From: CALNBC01 sp050945915
GTDB lineage: Bacteria > Bacillota > Clostridia > Christensenellales > CALWSW01
Direction: 5' to 3'
Length of the DNA stretch: 64,000 nt
Assembly (NCBI GenBank): GCA_050945915.1
Contig: JBMNTV010000002.1
Coordinates: forward strand, 8,227-72,226
The notes beneath the pieces were generated by a model. The model was given only the letters and a program-made list of their open reading frames with translations, was not told the origin of the DNA and searched no databases. Every line of letters begins with the position of its first letter. Positions within the stretch are counted from its first letter, which is position 1. The position numbers were made by a program, and so were the translations under genes. This document shows, one piece after another, positions 32,553 to 42,132 of the stretch.

Positions 32553-34439
32553 ATGCACACGTTTGACGCCGGCACATTTGACGCCGTGGTGGTCGGCGCG
32601 GGCCACGCGGGTTGCGAAGCCGCCCTTGCCCTGGCAAGGATGGGGCACCGCACCCTCTGCCTGACCATGAATCTGGATTCCGTGGCGCTGATGGCCTGCA
32701 ACCCCGCCATCGGCGGCTCCAGCAAGGGCCACCTCGTGCGGGAAATCGACGCGCTGGGCGGCGAGATGGGCCTTGCCGCGGACGAGACTTTGATACAACT
32801 GAAACTCCTGAATACCGGCAAGGGCCCCGCCATCCACAGCCTGCGCGCCCAGATGGACAAGCGGCGCTACCACGAGCGCATGAAGCGCACCCTGGAGCGG
32901 ACGGAAAATCTGTTCCTCCGCCAGGGCGAATGCGTAAAAATTCTGGTGGAGGACGGAAAGGCGACAGGCGTGGTCACCGCCACCGGGGCGGTTTACCGCG
33001 CTCGTGTGGTGATCCTCGCCACCGGGGTTTACCTCAAAAGCAGGATCATCATCGGGGAAGCCTCGTTTAACCAAGGCCCCAGCGGGCTGCAGAGCGCAAA
33101 TCTGCTTTCCCAAAGTTTGGAAGAATTGGGCTTTCCTCTTCGCCGATTCAAAACCGGGACCCCCGCCCGGGTGAACCTCCGTTCCTTGGACCTTGAAAAG
33201 ACCGTACCCCAGTACGGTGACCCCAAGGCCCCGCCCTTTTCCTTCCTGACGAAAGAAAGGAAAGATGCCGATCACCCCTGCTATCTGACGTATACCAACG
33301 AAACAACCCACGAGCTGATCCGGTCGAATCTGCACCGGGCGCCGATGTACAGCGGCACCATCAAGGGCACAGGGGCGCGGTATTGCCCCTCGATTGAGGA
33401 CAAGGTCGTCCGCTTTGCCAACAAGGACCGGCACCAGATCTTCCTGGAGCCGGAGGGGCTGACGACGGACGAAGTGTACCTCCAGGGCTTGTCCACCTCC
33501 ATGCCGGAGGATTTGCAGGTGCGGATCATCCGCACCGTCGCCGGGTTGGAACGGGCAGAGGTGATGCGGCCGGCCTATGCCATCGAGTACGACTGCATCG
33601 ACCCCACCCAGCTCAACCTCTCCCTGGGCGCGAAAACCATCAAGGGCCTGTATTTCGCCGGCCAGATCAACGGCACCAGCGGATACGAAGAAGCCGCCGC
33701 CCAGGGCATCGTGGCGGGGATCAACGCCTCTTTGTGGCTGCGGGGAAAAGACCCGCTCATCCTGCGCAGGGACGACAGCTACATCGGCGTGCTCATCGAC
33801 GATCTGGTCACCAAGGGCACCAACGAGCCCTACCGCATGATGACCAGCCGCGCCGAATACCGCCTGCTTTTGCGGCAGGACAATGCGGATCTGCGCCTGA
33901 CGGAACTGGGTTACGCTGCAGGGCTGGCCACCAGGGAGCGCTACGAAACCATGCGGACCAAAAAGCAGGAGCTTGAGGAAGAGCTCGCCCGAATGAAGGC
34001 GACAAAGGTCCTAAAGTCCGAGTTTTTGCGCATGCTGGAGGAGCGCAATGAGCATTCTCCTAAAAAGATCCCCACGCTGTTTGACCTTTTGAAGCGGGAG
34101 GGGTTCAGCCTTGCGGACGTTTCCCGCTGCGACCCGGACCCCCGCCCCATTTCCCCCGCCGTGGCGGAGCAGCTGGCGATTGAGGCGAAGTACGAAGGGT
34201 ACATTGCCAAACAGCGGGACGAGGTGGAGCGCTTCAAAAAGCTGGAGGATCGCCGGATCCCGAAAGATCTGGATTATGCGAATCTTTCCGGCCTGCGACT
34301 GGAAGCCCGGCAGAAGCTGGACAAGCAGCGGCCGGAAAACATCGGCCAAGCGTCCCGCATTTCCGGCGTTTCGCCGGCGGACGTGGCGGTGCTGCTCATC
34401 GCCGTGGAAAAATACCAACGAGAAAAAGGAGCGCGCTGA
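32553..34439 (+). CDS. mnmG: MnmG (GidA), tRNA uridine-34 carboxymethylaminomethyl synthesis protein
   Basis: 628 residues, standard length. The FAD-binding N-terminus is VVVGAGHAGCEAALA, then NPAIGGSSKGHL and the PRYCPSIEDK-like ARYCPSIEDKVVRF. The C-terminal helical domain includes NLSGLRLEARQKL. It works with MnmE to modify wobble uridines. The stop overlaps the rsmG start by one base, giving the usual gid operon. Confidence 0.97.
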   Translation: MHTFDAGTFDAVVVGAGHAGCEAALALARMGHRTLCLTMNLDSVALMACNPAIGGSSKGHLVREIDALGGEMGLAADETLIQLKLLNTGKGPAIHSLRAQMDKRRYHERMKRTLERTENLFLRQGECVKILVEDGKATGVVTATGAVYRARVVILATGVYLKSRIIIGEASFNQGPSGLQSANLLSQSLEELGFPLRRFKTGTPARVNLRSLDLEKTVPQYGDPKAPPFSFLTKERKDADHPCYLTYTNETTHELIRSNLHRAPMYSGTIKGTGARYCPSIEDKVVRFANKDRHQIFLEPEGLTTDEVYLQGLSTSMPEDLQVRIIRTVAGLERAEVMRPAYAIEYDCIDPTQLNLSLGAKTIKGLYFAGQINGTSGYEEAAAQGIVAGINASLWLRGKDPLILRRDDSYIGVLIDDLVTKGTNEPYRMMTSRAEYRLLLRQDNADLRLTELGYAAGLATRERYETMRTKKQELEEELARMKATKVLKSEFLRMLEERNEHSPKKIPTLFDLLKREGFSLADVSRCDPDPRPISPAVAEQLAIEAKYEGYIAKQRDEVERFKKLEDRRIPKDLDYANLSGLRLEARQKLDKQRPENIGQASRISGVSPADVAVLLIAVEKYQREKGAR

Positions 34440-35140
34440 TGGACAACGGCATTCTGCTTTCCGCTTTTTCCGCAGTCTCCTTTACCCCCAGCCCGGAACA
34501 GGTGGAACAATTCCAAACCTATCATGCCCTGCTTGCCGAATGGAACCAGCGGATCAACCTGACCGCCGTCATCGACGACGAAGGTGTGGCGCAAAAGCAC
34601 TTTGCGGATTCCCTGCTCGTCCTGCCTTTTTTGAAGGGGGAAGAACGGGTTTTGGACCTGGGCACCGGTGCCGGATTCCCCGGCGTGCCGCTTTTGATCG
34701 CCCGGCCGGGACTCAAACTCACCTTGATGGATTCGGTGAAGAAAAAGCTGGATTTTTTGGCGCATCTGCTGCCAGAACTCGGCCTGACAGCCGAACTCCT
34801 CCATGCCCGGGCAGAGGATGCGGCAAAAAAGACCGAATACCGGGACGGGTTCGACCTCGTCCTTTCCCGGGCGGTGGCGCCGATGAACGTGCTGGCGGAG
34901 CTCGCCCTGCCCTTTGTGCAGCCCGGGGGGAAGGCGGTGTGCTTCAAGGGCCCCGCGCTTTCTGATGAGCTGGCGGTTGCCCGGCGCGCTTTGCGTGAGC
35001 TTTGCGCAAAAGTGGCAGAAGTGCGGGAGTTCTCCCTTCCCTGGGGGGAACGCAAGCTGGCCGTACTCCAAAAAACCGCGCCCACGCCCAAAAAATACCC
35101 CCGCCAGGCGGGAAAAGCGTCCAGGAACCCCCTATGCTGA
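34439..35140 (+). CDS. rsmG: RsmG (GidB), 16S rRNA G527 N7-methyltransferase
   Basis: 233 residues. LLAEWNQRINLTA and the SAM motif VLDLGTGAGFPGVPL, then SVKKKLDFL and SRAVAPMNVL, are the RsmG signatures. It overlaps mnmG by one base and the next gene, rlmH, by seven. The C-terminal 20 residues are basic and unstructured. Confidence 0.96.
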   Translation: MDNGILLSAFSAVSFTPSPEQVEQFQTYHALLAEWNQRINLTAVIDDEGVAQKHFADSLLVLPFLKGEERVLDLGTGAGFPGVPLLIARPGLKLTLMDSVKKKLDFLAHLLPELGLTAELLHARAEDAAKKTEYRDGFDLVLSRAVAPMNVLAELALPFVQPGGKAVCFKGPALSDELAVARRALRELCAKVAEVREFSLPWGERKLAVLQKTAPTPKKYPRQAGKASRNPLC

Positions 35141-35616
35141 CGGTGCGCATCGTCTGCGTCGGCAAAATGAAGGAAAAATTTTATGCCGACGCTGTGAAGG
35201 AATACAAAAAGCGGCTATCCAACCGGGTGAAGCTGGACATCGTGGAGGTGAAGGATTTCCCCGCGCCGGACCGGCTTTCCCCGGCGGAGGAAGCAGCCGT
35301 CAAGGACGCTGAGGGCGAGCTGATCTTAAAGGCCATTCAGCCCAACGACCACGTCATCGCCCTGGCCATCGAGGGCAGGCGAAAAGACTCCCTCGCCTTC
35401 GCCGCACAGCTTCAAAACCTGATGAACGCCGGCAAAAGCAGCATCGCCTTCGTCATCGGGGGCTCTTTGGGCCTGTCCGACGCGGTACTGAAGCGGGCGG
35501 ACGACACCCTGAGCTTTTCCGACTTCACTTTTTGCCATCAGCTCATGCGGGTCATCCTTTTGGAACAGATCTATCGGGCGGTGAAAATCAACGCAGGGGA
35601 AAGCTATCACAAATGA
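35134..35616 (+). CDS. rlmH: RlmH, 23S rRNA pseudouridine-1915 N3-methyltransferase
   Basis: 160 residues from the ATG at 35134, the family length; the longer open frame before it lies inside rsmG. VRIVCVGKMKEKFYADAVKEY at the start, VIGGSLGLSD, and LSFSDFTFCHQLMRVILLEQIYRA at the end are typical of this SPOUT-fold enzyme, here cited in part. It is translationally coupled to rsmG. Confidence 0.96.
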   Translation: MLTVRIVCVGKMKEKFYADAVKEYKKRLSNRVKLDIVEVKDFPAPDRLSPAEEAAVKDAEGELILKAIQPNDHVIALAIEGRRKDSLAFAAQLQNLMNAGKSSIAFVIGGSLGLSDAVLKRADDTLSFSDFTFCHQLMRVILLEQIYRAVKINAGESYHK

Positions 35617-36164
35617 TTCTTCGGCCGGACGCAGGGAAACGGGATTTTGCCGCCGCTTCTGCGGCTGGCCGGAATTGTTAATGGATTCACACGCCTCTTT
35701 CGCACCTCATATCCTATTCTAACAGAAGAAACAACCCGCCAAGGGGATGCCACCCGGGCTTCGTTTTGGGCGGCCCTTTTCATCAAAAATCCGCAAAAAT
35801 GAAGGTCACAAACAGGCGGAACCAACGGGCAAAGCCGCACCGGTTGGCCGCCGCATTCGCTGTTGCGGGGGTTTCTTCATGAATTTGTAAGTATTGACCG
35901 GGTTTCTTTCCCTGCTGTGTTGTGTTATATTGATAAAGTGCAGATTAGCGAAACATCATCATAGCGGCGGTGGCAAAGCCCTTTGCCCTTGTTGGCGGGG
36001 GTTCGTCTTGTCCCGGTTGAACGCGCATCCGCCCCTTGCGAAGCGCTACACGGCGGGCTTTCGGGGCAGCAGCACGGAACATGCGCGCAAAGCCCACAAA
36101 CGGCGGCAAAAACGGGTACTTGTTTTGAGATCCGGTTTTGCTGAAAATCCTCGGATTCTGTATC
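35617..36164. other. Long intergenic region between rlmH and serC
   Basis: About 550 bases with no supported gene on either strand; the open frames present are short and of poor composition. A GC-rich, T-ended hairpin-like stretch near 35750-35780 may end rlmH transcripts. The right part is Arg/Ala-coding-like, but without a ribosome site. Confidence 0.4.
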
Positions 36165-36193
36165 TTGCATATATGGCCAATGGGTATTATAAT
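36165..36193 (+). promoter_or_regulatory. Promoter of serC-serA
   Basis: TTGCAT (36165-36170) and a perfect TATAAT (36188-36193) are 17 bases apart, 50 bases upstream of serC. An imperfect dyad (ccaatggg...cctattgg) spans the -10 region and could be an operator. Confidence 0.75.
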
Positions 36194-36242
36194 AAGAGCC
36201 TATTGGTTTGTTAATATTTTGACTATCCAACGGAGGATGATC

Positions 36243-37325
36243 ATGAGAGTCTACAATTTTGCTGCGGGCCCCGCAACTTTGCCCCTGCCCGTTTTGCTCC
36301 GCGCCCAGGCCGAACTGGTGGAACACGGCGGAAACGGCATGTCCGTGATGGAGATGACCCATCGCTCTCCGATGTTCAAGTCTATCATCGATGGCGCGGA
36401 AGCCTCTCTGCGCCGCCTGATGGATATTCCCGAAGATTACGCCGTTTTGTTCCTGCAAGGCGGAGCCACCACCCAGTTCTCCGCGGTTCCCATGAATCTG
36501 ATGCACACCGGCAAGGCGGATTACATCGTTTCCGGCAACTTCGCCGCCAAGGCCGCCAAGGAAGGCGAAAAATACGGCGCCGTACGGGTGGTGAAAAGCT
36601 CGAAGGACAAGGGTTATGCCTATGTTCCCAAGACCGCCCGGTCGGATTTCGACCCTTCGGCGGATTATGTGCACATCACCACCAACAACACGATCTACGG
36701 CACGAGTTACCGCACCAACCTGCCGGATTGCGGGGATGTCCCCCTGGTGGCGGACATGTCCAGCAACATCCTTTCCGAGCCCTACGACGTGCGTCGCTTC
36801 GGATTGATTTATGCCGGCGCCCAGAAGAACATCGGACCTGCCGGGGTGACCATCGTCATCGTGCGCAAGGACCTCGCCGAAAAGGGGCCGATTGCGGACT
36901 TCGTTCCCAGCCTGCTGCGCTATGACATCCAGGTCAAGGACGGCTCCATGCACAACACGCCGCCCACCTTCGCCATCTATCTGGCGGGCCTGGTGTTCGA
37001 AGAACTGGAAAAAACCGGCGGCATCGCGGCCGCCAAGGAGCGCAACGAAGCAAAGGCGAAACTGCTGTACGACGTGTTGGACGCTTCCTCCTTCTATCGC
37101 CCGGTGGCGGATAAGGAAGACCGCTCCATCATGAACATCACCTTCACCACCCCCGACCCGGATACGGATGCGCGCTTTGTCAAAGAAGCGGCTGCGCGGG
37201 GGCTTGTGAACCTGAAGGGACACAGGGCAGCCGGCGGAATCCGCGCCAGCATCTACAATGCCATGACCATCGAAGGTGTCCGTGCCCTTTGCGATTTTAT
37301 GCGCGACTTTGAAAAGAATGCTTGA
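36243..37325 (+). CDS. serC: Phosphoserine aminotransferase
   Basis: 360 residues from the ATG at 36243 (GGAGGATG upstream). RVYNFAAGPATLP at the start, QGGATTQFSAVPMN, and the PLP lysine in YAGAQKNIGPAG are SerC hallmarks; GHRAAGGIRASIYNA closes the protein. It makes phosphoserine from 3-phosphohydroxypyruvate. serA follows after 18 bases, so two successive serine steps share an operon. Confidence 0.97.
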   Translation: MRVYNFAAGPATLPLPVLLRAQAELVEHGGNGMSVMEMTHRSPMFKSIIDGAEASLRRLMDIPEDYAVLFLQGGATTQFSAVPMNLMHTGKADYIVSGNFAAKAAKEGEKYGAVRVVKSSKDKGYAYVPKTARSDFDPSADYVHITTNNTIYGTSYRTNLPDCGDVPLVADMSSNILSEPYDVRRFGLIYAGAQKNIGPAGVTIVIVRKDLAEKGPIADFVPSLLRYDIQVKDGSMHNTPPTFAIYLAGLVFEELEKTGGIAAAKERNEAKAKLLYDVLDASSFYRPVADKEDRSIMNITFTTPDPDTDARFVKEAAARGLVNLKGHRAAGGIRASIYNAMTIEGVRALCDFMRDFEKNA

Positions 37326-37343
37326 CAGGAGAGTTTGACTGAT

Positions 37344-38504
37344 ATGAATATCCGTATGCTGAACAAAATCGACCCCATCGTCCATGAAATCCTCAAGGAT
37401 TATCACGTCTCGCAGGATTGCGAGGATCCGGTGGGCATCCTCATCCGCAGCGCAAAAATCCACGATATGGAGTTCCCAGAAAGCCTGCTCGCCATCGCCA
37501 GGGCGGGCGCCGGAGTGAACAACATCCCCATCGAGCGCTGCGCACAAGAGGGCATCGTGGTGTTCAACACCCCCGGCGCCAACGCCAACGCCGTCAAGGA
37601 GCTGGTCCTGGCTTCCATCATGATGACCAGCCGCAATCTCTGCGAAGCCATCGAATGGTGCAAATCCCTTTGCGGCAACCCGGACGCCGCCGCCCTCATC
37701 GAAGCGGGCAAGAACCAGTTCGTCGGCCCGGAGCTCAAGGGCAAGACCATGGGCGTCATCGGCCTTGGGGACATCGGCGTCATGGTGGCCAACGAAGCCT
37801 ATGCCATCGGCATGAACGTCATCGGCTTTGACCCCTTCATCTCGGTGGATCACGCCTGGAAGCTGTCCCGGGCCATCGAACACGCTTCCTCTTTGGATTA
37901 CCTGATCCGCGAGTCCGACTTCATCACCCTGCACGTGCCGCTGACGGACGAAACCCGCGGCTTCTTTGGCGAAAAGCAGCTTGCCGCCTGCAAGCCCACC
38001 GCCATGCTGCTCAACTTCTCCCGGGCGGACGTGGTGGACACCACAGCAGTCCTGAAGGCGCTGGAGGAGGATCGTCTGGCGAAATACATCGTGGACTTCC
38101 CCACGCCGGAGGTCATCTGCAAGAAGAACGTCGTCGCCATTCCCCACCTGGGCGCCTCCACCCCCGAAGCGGAGGAAAACTGCGCCCGCATGGCCGCCAA
38201 GCAGTTAAAGGACTACATCGAAAACGGCAACATCGTCAATTCCGTAAACCTGCCCAATTGCGATATGCCCCGCAGCGGCGCCATGCGCATCTGCCTGCTG
38301 CACAAAAACATCCCCAACATGGTGGGCCGCATCTCCGCCGCAGTGGCGAAGCGAAACGCCAACATCACCAACATGATGAACCGCAGCCGCAATAATTATG
38401 CTTATACCATGCTGGATCTGGACGAGGACATCAACAACCACCTGTATGACGACCTCTGCTCCATCGAGGGCATGATCCGCACCAGAATCCTCAAGAACAA
38501 GTAA
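37344..38504 (+). CDS. serA: D-3-phosphoglycerate dehydrogenase
   Basis: 386 residues from the ATG at 37344; a TTG at 37335 is too close to the AGGAGAG site. NAD-binding GLGDIGVMVANEAYAIGM, the catalytic-type NFSRADVVD and PHLGASTPEAEENC are present. The C-terminus is a single ACT domain (RICLLHKNIPNMVGRISAAV), which in this family senses serine. It is the first enzyme of serine synthesis, encoded directly after serC. Confidence 0.95.
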   Translation: MNIRMLNKIDPIVHEILKDYHVSQDCEDPVGILIRSAKIHDMEFPESLLAIARAGAGVNNIPIERCAQEGIVVFNTPGANANAVKELVLASIMMTSRNLCEAIEWCKSLCGNPDAAALIEAGKNQFVGPELKGKTMGVIGLGDIGVMVANEAYAIGMNVIGFDPFISVDHAWKLSRAIEHASSLDYLIRESDFITLHVPLTDETRGFFGEKQLAACKPTAMLLNFSRADVVDTTAVLKALEEDRLAKYIVDFPTPEVICKKNVVAIPHLGASTPEAEENCARMAAKQLKDYIENGNIVNSVNLPNCDMPRSGAMRICLLHKNIPNMVGRISAAVAKRNANITNMMNRSRNNYAYTMLDLDEDINNHLYDDLCSIEGMIRTRILKNK

Positions 38505-38582
38505 TTGTTGCAATATTTCCGCGCCCGTCGATGCGGCCCCGCCGCCCGATGGGCGCAAGTACTTTTTGGGGACAAAAATAAG

Positions 38583-38612
38583 AACCTGCTGTGACAAACT
38601 CCAGCAGGTTTC
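38583..38612 (+). terminator. Hairpin after serA
   Basis: aacctgctg and cagcaggtt around a ten-base loop, with only a weak T run after it (TTTCATGTTG). It sits between the convergent serA and DUF2935 genes. Confidence 0.55.
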
Positions 38613-38661
38613 ATGTTGTCCCCTGTGATTCTTGATCGATCTTGTGGAACTGGCTGGGTGT

Positions 38662-39585
38662 TCAGCAGCGTTCAAACATTTTCAAGAGCCGCAAATAATG
38701 GTTCGCCTCCCGCAGCACGTGATCCCCCAGCAGCGGGATGATGATGGACCGGATGTTGCAGGCAAGGATTCCCTGGGTGCCCTGGGCCTTGAAGTTCCGC
38801 AGGTCCTTCGTCGCCTTCAGGCTTTCCTGGGTCACCTTCGCAAAGCAAGCCGCATCATCCATCGCCGCCTTGGCGGCCGCCGTCAGCTTATCAAACTCGC
38901 AGCCGAATTCATTCGCCTGGCAGATCAGTTCATTCTCCGTCGGGTCCAAAAGCCCCCGGATGAATTTGGCGTGTTCCGCCATCTGCCTGTTCCAGAAGCG
39001 CTCCTGCTCCAGGGCATCCTTTTCATAGCTGCACTCTTCCCTCTTTTGCAGCTTCTTCAGCGTCTTTTCATAAAGTTCCGCCTCGCGGATGATGTGTTTG
39101 ATCAGCAACGGATAGTTGAACGTGAACATCTTGCAATCCAATTGATCGCACAACACCTTGGTCTTAAACTGGATGAGATCGTCCGTTGCCTTGATCGCCC
39201 TGTTGTTGAGGGCGGCGACGCGCTGTTCAAACATCGGGGTGGCCCGGAAGTTGCCGCCGCAGGTGAGCCTTGCTTCCGCCTGGGTCAGTTCGGTGGGAAT
39301 CTGAACCCCCGTTAAGAAGATGGTGGCCTGCTCAGCATTCAAAGTAAAGGGCGTGATGACTTCGCCGGACTGCAGAATGTCGCAACTGACTACGCCATTG
39401 GAAAGGGAAACGGCTTCCGCCAAAATTGCGTCAAACTCCTTGCGAAATCCATCCGCCTTTTTCGCACAATCGGCATCCCGGGGCGTAAAGCCCGCCTGAA
39501 GGAAAAATGCGTGTTCCTTCATGATCCTTGCAAAAAACAAATGTAAACCCAAGGATTGTTTTATGAAATCAACTCTTGAGAGCAT
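38662..39585 (-). CDS. DUF2935 ferritin-like di-metal protein
   Basis: 307 residues from the ATG at 39585 (AGGAGG upstream). Two helical halves each carry the expected Glu/His pattern: MKEHAFFLQ near 22 and FDAIL, then IIREAELYEK, MAEHAKFIRG and LREANHYLRLL. This matches DUF2935, known from a Bacillus di-metal-binding four-helix protein of unknown function. It is a single-gene unit; no role can be assigned. Confidence 0.85.
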   Translation of the reverse strand: MLSRVDFIKQSLGLHLFFARIMKEHAFFLQAGFTPRDADCAKKADGFRKEFDAILAEAVSLSNGVVSCDILQSGEVITPFTLNAEQATIFLTGVQIPTELTQAEARLTCGGNFRATPMFEQRVAALNNRAIKATDDLIQFKTKVLCDQLDCKMFTFNYPLLIKHIIREAELYEKTLKKLQKREECSYEKDALEQERFWNRQMAEHAKFIRGLLDPTENELICQANEFGCEFDKLTAAAKAAMDDAACFAKVTQESLKATKDLRNFKAQGTQGILACNIRSIIIPLLGDHVLREANHYLRLLKMFERC

Positions 39586-39678
39586 CCTGGTGACCTCCTG
39601 TTCGGGTACTTGCTTCTCCATTATATGTTCACATGATTGAAACTGTTATCCGGTTGACAAGGCATGTTTTCAAGAATC

Positions 39679-39712
39679 CGCCAGGGAGAAACGCCCTGGC
39701 GCTGTTTTCTTT
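39679..39712 (+). terminator. Terminator-like hairpin ahead of cca
   Basis: cgccaggg and ccctggcg flank a seven-base loop and are followed by CTGTTTTCTTT. It faces rightward in a divergent region, so no upstream gene needs it; it could be a leader attenuator of the cca operon. Confidence 0.5.
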
Positions 39713-39791
39713 GCCCGATTTGTGTTACCATGGTCATTGACGTAAACTAGGAGGAGACTTGAATGCGCATTTGAAGGAGGAACCGTGAACC

Positions 39792-41192
39792 ATGATCCCA
39801 GCGCCGGTAGAGCAGCTTGCAGCCGCCTTCCAAAAAAGCGGCCATTCCCTGTTTGCTGTGGGAGGAATGGTGCGAAACCCCCTGCTGGGCTTTCCCATCA
39901 GCGATATGGACGTGACGACGGACGCGCTGCCCGAAGAATCGCTGAAAATCGGGGAAGAGTTGGGGCTGATCGCCATTCCCAAGGCGGTGCAGTTCGGCAC
40001 CGTGGAGCTGATCGCGCCGGACAAGAGCTGGTCCGTGGAATGCACCACCTTCCGGGCGGATGTTTACGGCCCCGGCGGGTTCCACAGGCCGACGGGGGTG
40101 CGCTTTTCCAAGGATCTGGAGTCGGACGCCTTTCGCAGGGATTTTACCGTCAACGCCATCTATCAAAACGCGCTGACGGGGGACATCGTGGACCCCACCG
40201 GCGGCATGGAAGACCTGAAAAACCGGCTGCTTCGCGCGACTTCCAAGGACCCCTGCGTCATCATGGGGGACGACGGGCTGCGGGTGTTGCGACTGGTGCG
40301 CTTCGCCTGCGAACTGGGCTTTGATATCGAGCCAAAAACCCGGGATGCGGCGAAGGAGTTCGCCGAAGGGTTGGCCGACATTCCCGCCGAGCGCAAATAC
40401 GCCGAGCTGAAAAAAATCCTGCTTTCCGACGTGCGCTACCACGCGCCCCAGCCCCGGGGCGAACACGCGGTGCTGCGGGCGCTGAATCTGATGCGCGACC
40501 TCGGTTCCCTGCAATACGTCATCCCCGAGCTTTTAGAGGGGGAAAACGTCGCCCAAAATCCCCAGTACCACGCCTATGACGTGATGAACCACGCCTTTAT
40601 GGTCGCCGCCAGCACGCCGCCGGAACTCGTCTTGCGCCTTGCGGGGCTGTTGCACGACATCGCCAAGCCCGTCGTCTTTCACAAAACCGGACGCATGCAT
40701 GGCCACGAGTCCGAAGGCGCAAAAATTGCCCGGGAAATACTCGCCCGGCTGAAGGTGGAAAAGGCCGTCACCGAGCGGGTGTGTTCCCTGATTCGCTGGC
40801 ATATGTACGATTTGGACGGCCGCGCCAGGGAAAAGACCCTGAAGAAGCAGTTCGTCCAGTGGGGGAAGGCGTTCGTACTGGACCTTGCCACCCTCCGGGA
40901 GGCGGACGTCATCGGTTCGGGCATCTCCAGGGAGCCGGAGAGCACCGCCCAGCGCTGGCGGCGGGTGCTTTCGGAGATGATCGAAACCAACACCCCCTTT
41001 TCGGAAAACGAGCTGGACATCACCGGTCAGGACATCGCCGCTTTGGGCTTTTTGGGCAAGCAGATCGGCGAAGTCAAGCGCGCCCTGTGGATGCACTGCG
41101 CCGTTCACCCCAACGAAAACCAAAACAAACGATTGATTCGCCTTGCCCGGGGCATGGGAAAACGATTCCATGACCCCGCTCTCAAGGATTGA
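39792..41192 (+). CDS. cca: CCA tRNA nucleotidyltransferase / poly(A) polymerase-family protein with HD domain
   Basis: 466 residues with GGAGG upstream. FAVGGMVRNPLLG and SDMDV give the nucleotidyltransferase G-G and D-x-D motifs; RRDFTVNAIY and the RLVRF region follow. The C-terminal half holds an HD phosphohydrolase motif (LLHDIAKPVVF). It adds or repairs tRNA CCA ends. The stop overlaps the region before the metallo-beta-lactamase gene, with which it probably forms an operon. Confidence 0.93.
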   Translation: MIPAPVEQLAAAFQKSGHSLFAVGGMVRNPLLGFPISDMDVTTDALPEESLKIGEELGLIAIPKAVQFGTVELIAPDKSWSVECTTFRADVYGPGGFHRPTGVRFSKDLESDAFRRDFTVNAIYQNALTGDIVDPTGGMEDLKNRLLRATSKDPCVIMGDDGLRVLRLVRFACELGFDIEPKTRDAAKEFAEGLADIPAERKYAELKKILLSDVRYHAPQPRGEHAVLRALNLMRDLGSLQYVIPELLEGENVAQNPQYHAYDVMNHAFMVAASTPPELVLRLAGLLHDIAKPVVFHKTGRMHGHESEGAKIAREILARLKVEKAVTERVCSLIRWHMYDLDGRAREKTLKKQFVQWGKAFVLDLATLREADVIGSGISREPESTAQRWRRVLSEMIETNTPFSENELDITGQDIAALGFLGKQIGEVKRALWMHCAVHPNENQNKRLIRLARGMGKRFHDPALKD

Positions 41193-41203
41193 TGGATGGT
41201 ATC

Positions 41204-42004
41204 ATGCAGATTAAATTTGTTCCTATTTTTTCCGGCAGTTCGGGCAACTGCGCCCTTTTTGCCACCGAAGGCGCCAAACTGCTCATCGACGCAGGCAAGC
41301 CCGGCTCTGCCATCATCGATCAGCTCAAAAGGCTGAAGCTGGACCCGTCCAGCCTGGACGGGATCCTCGTTACCCACGAACACACCGACCATTCCAAGGG
41401 CGTTGGCGTGCTTTCCAGAAGATTCGATCTTCCGGTTTATGCCACCGCCGCCACCTTTTCCGCCATGGAACGGTCCATCGGTTCCATCGCTTCCAAAAAC
41501 CTGCGCGTCATCCACGCGGGGCGCGAGTTTTCCGTGGGGAACGTTTGCGTGTTCCCCATATCGATTCCCCATGACGCGGCGGACCCTGTGGGCTTTATGA
41601 TCCGCTGCTGCGGCCGCACCGTCGCTCAGTTCACAGACCTCGGACATATGCCAAAGGAAATCCTGAATACCGCCGCCGAAGCCGACCTGGTGGTGCTGGA
41701 GAGCAATCACGACGTTTGCATGCTGAAAAACGGGCCGTATCCCGCAAGGCTGAAAAACCGCATCCTGGGCAGGCGGGGCCATCTTTCCAACGATACTGCG
41801 GCGGAATCCGCCGTCGCCCTCGCCCGCCGGGGGGTAACTACCATCGTCCTCGGCCACCTCAGCGCCCAGAACAACACCGAAACCGTCGCCTATGAAACGG
41901 TGTGCAACGCCCTTTGCAAAGAAGGCCTGCGCCTTGGGGAGGATCTTCGCCTGGAGGTCGCCTCCCGGGAAGGCCCCACGATCGCGTTTGATTTGAGCGT
42001 TTAG
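41204..42004 (+). CDS. Metallo-beta-lactamase-fold hydrolase, WalJ/YycJ-like
   Basis: 266 residues from the ATG at 41204, which places SGSSGNC near the N-terminus as in WalJ proteins; earlier starts overlap the cca stop. THEHTDHSKG is the HxHxDH metal motif, with later His and Asp in FTDLGHMP and VLGHLSAQNN. WalJ/YycJ proteins are DNA-related exonucleases; the walRK genes usually beside them are absent. Confidence 0.85.
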   Translation: MQIKFVPIFSGSSGNCALFATEGAKLLIDAGKPGSAIIDQLKRLKLDPSSLDGILVTHEHTDHSKGVGVLSRRFDLPVYATAATFSAMERSIGSIASKNLRVIHAGREFSVGNVCVFPISIPHDAADPVGFMIRCCGRTVAQFTDLGHMPKEILNTAAEADLVVLESNHDVCMLKNGPYPARLKNRILGRRGHLSNDTAAESAVALARRGVTTIVLGHLSAQNNTETVAYETVCNALCKEGLRLGEDLRLEVASREGPTIAFDLSV

Positions 42005-42132
42005 GTTTCTGCGCCCTTGCTGTGCGTTGATCCATTTCCTTCGCCCGGAACCTTGGACCGGTGCAAAGAAATCCGAACTGGCTTTGCCTGTTCAGATCCG
42101 GCCCCAAACGGGCATTCATCAGGAGCATTCAA

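Noticed and set aside
35925..38147. Very long antisense frame over serC and serA (740 codons)
   Set aside because: Both serC and serA are intact on the plus strand; the antisense product is His/Gly/Val-rich and without family features.
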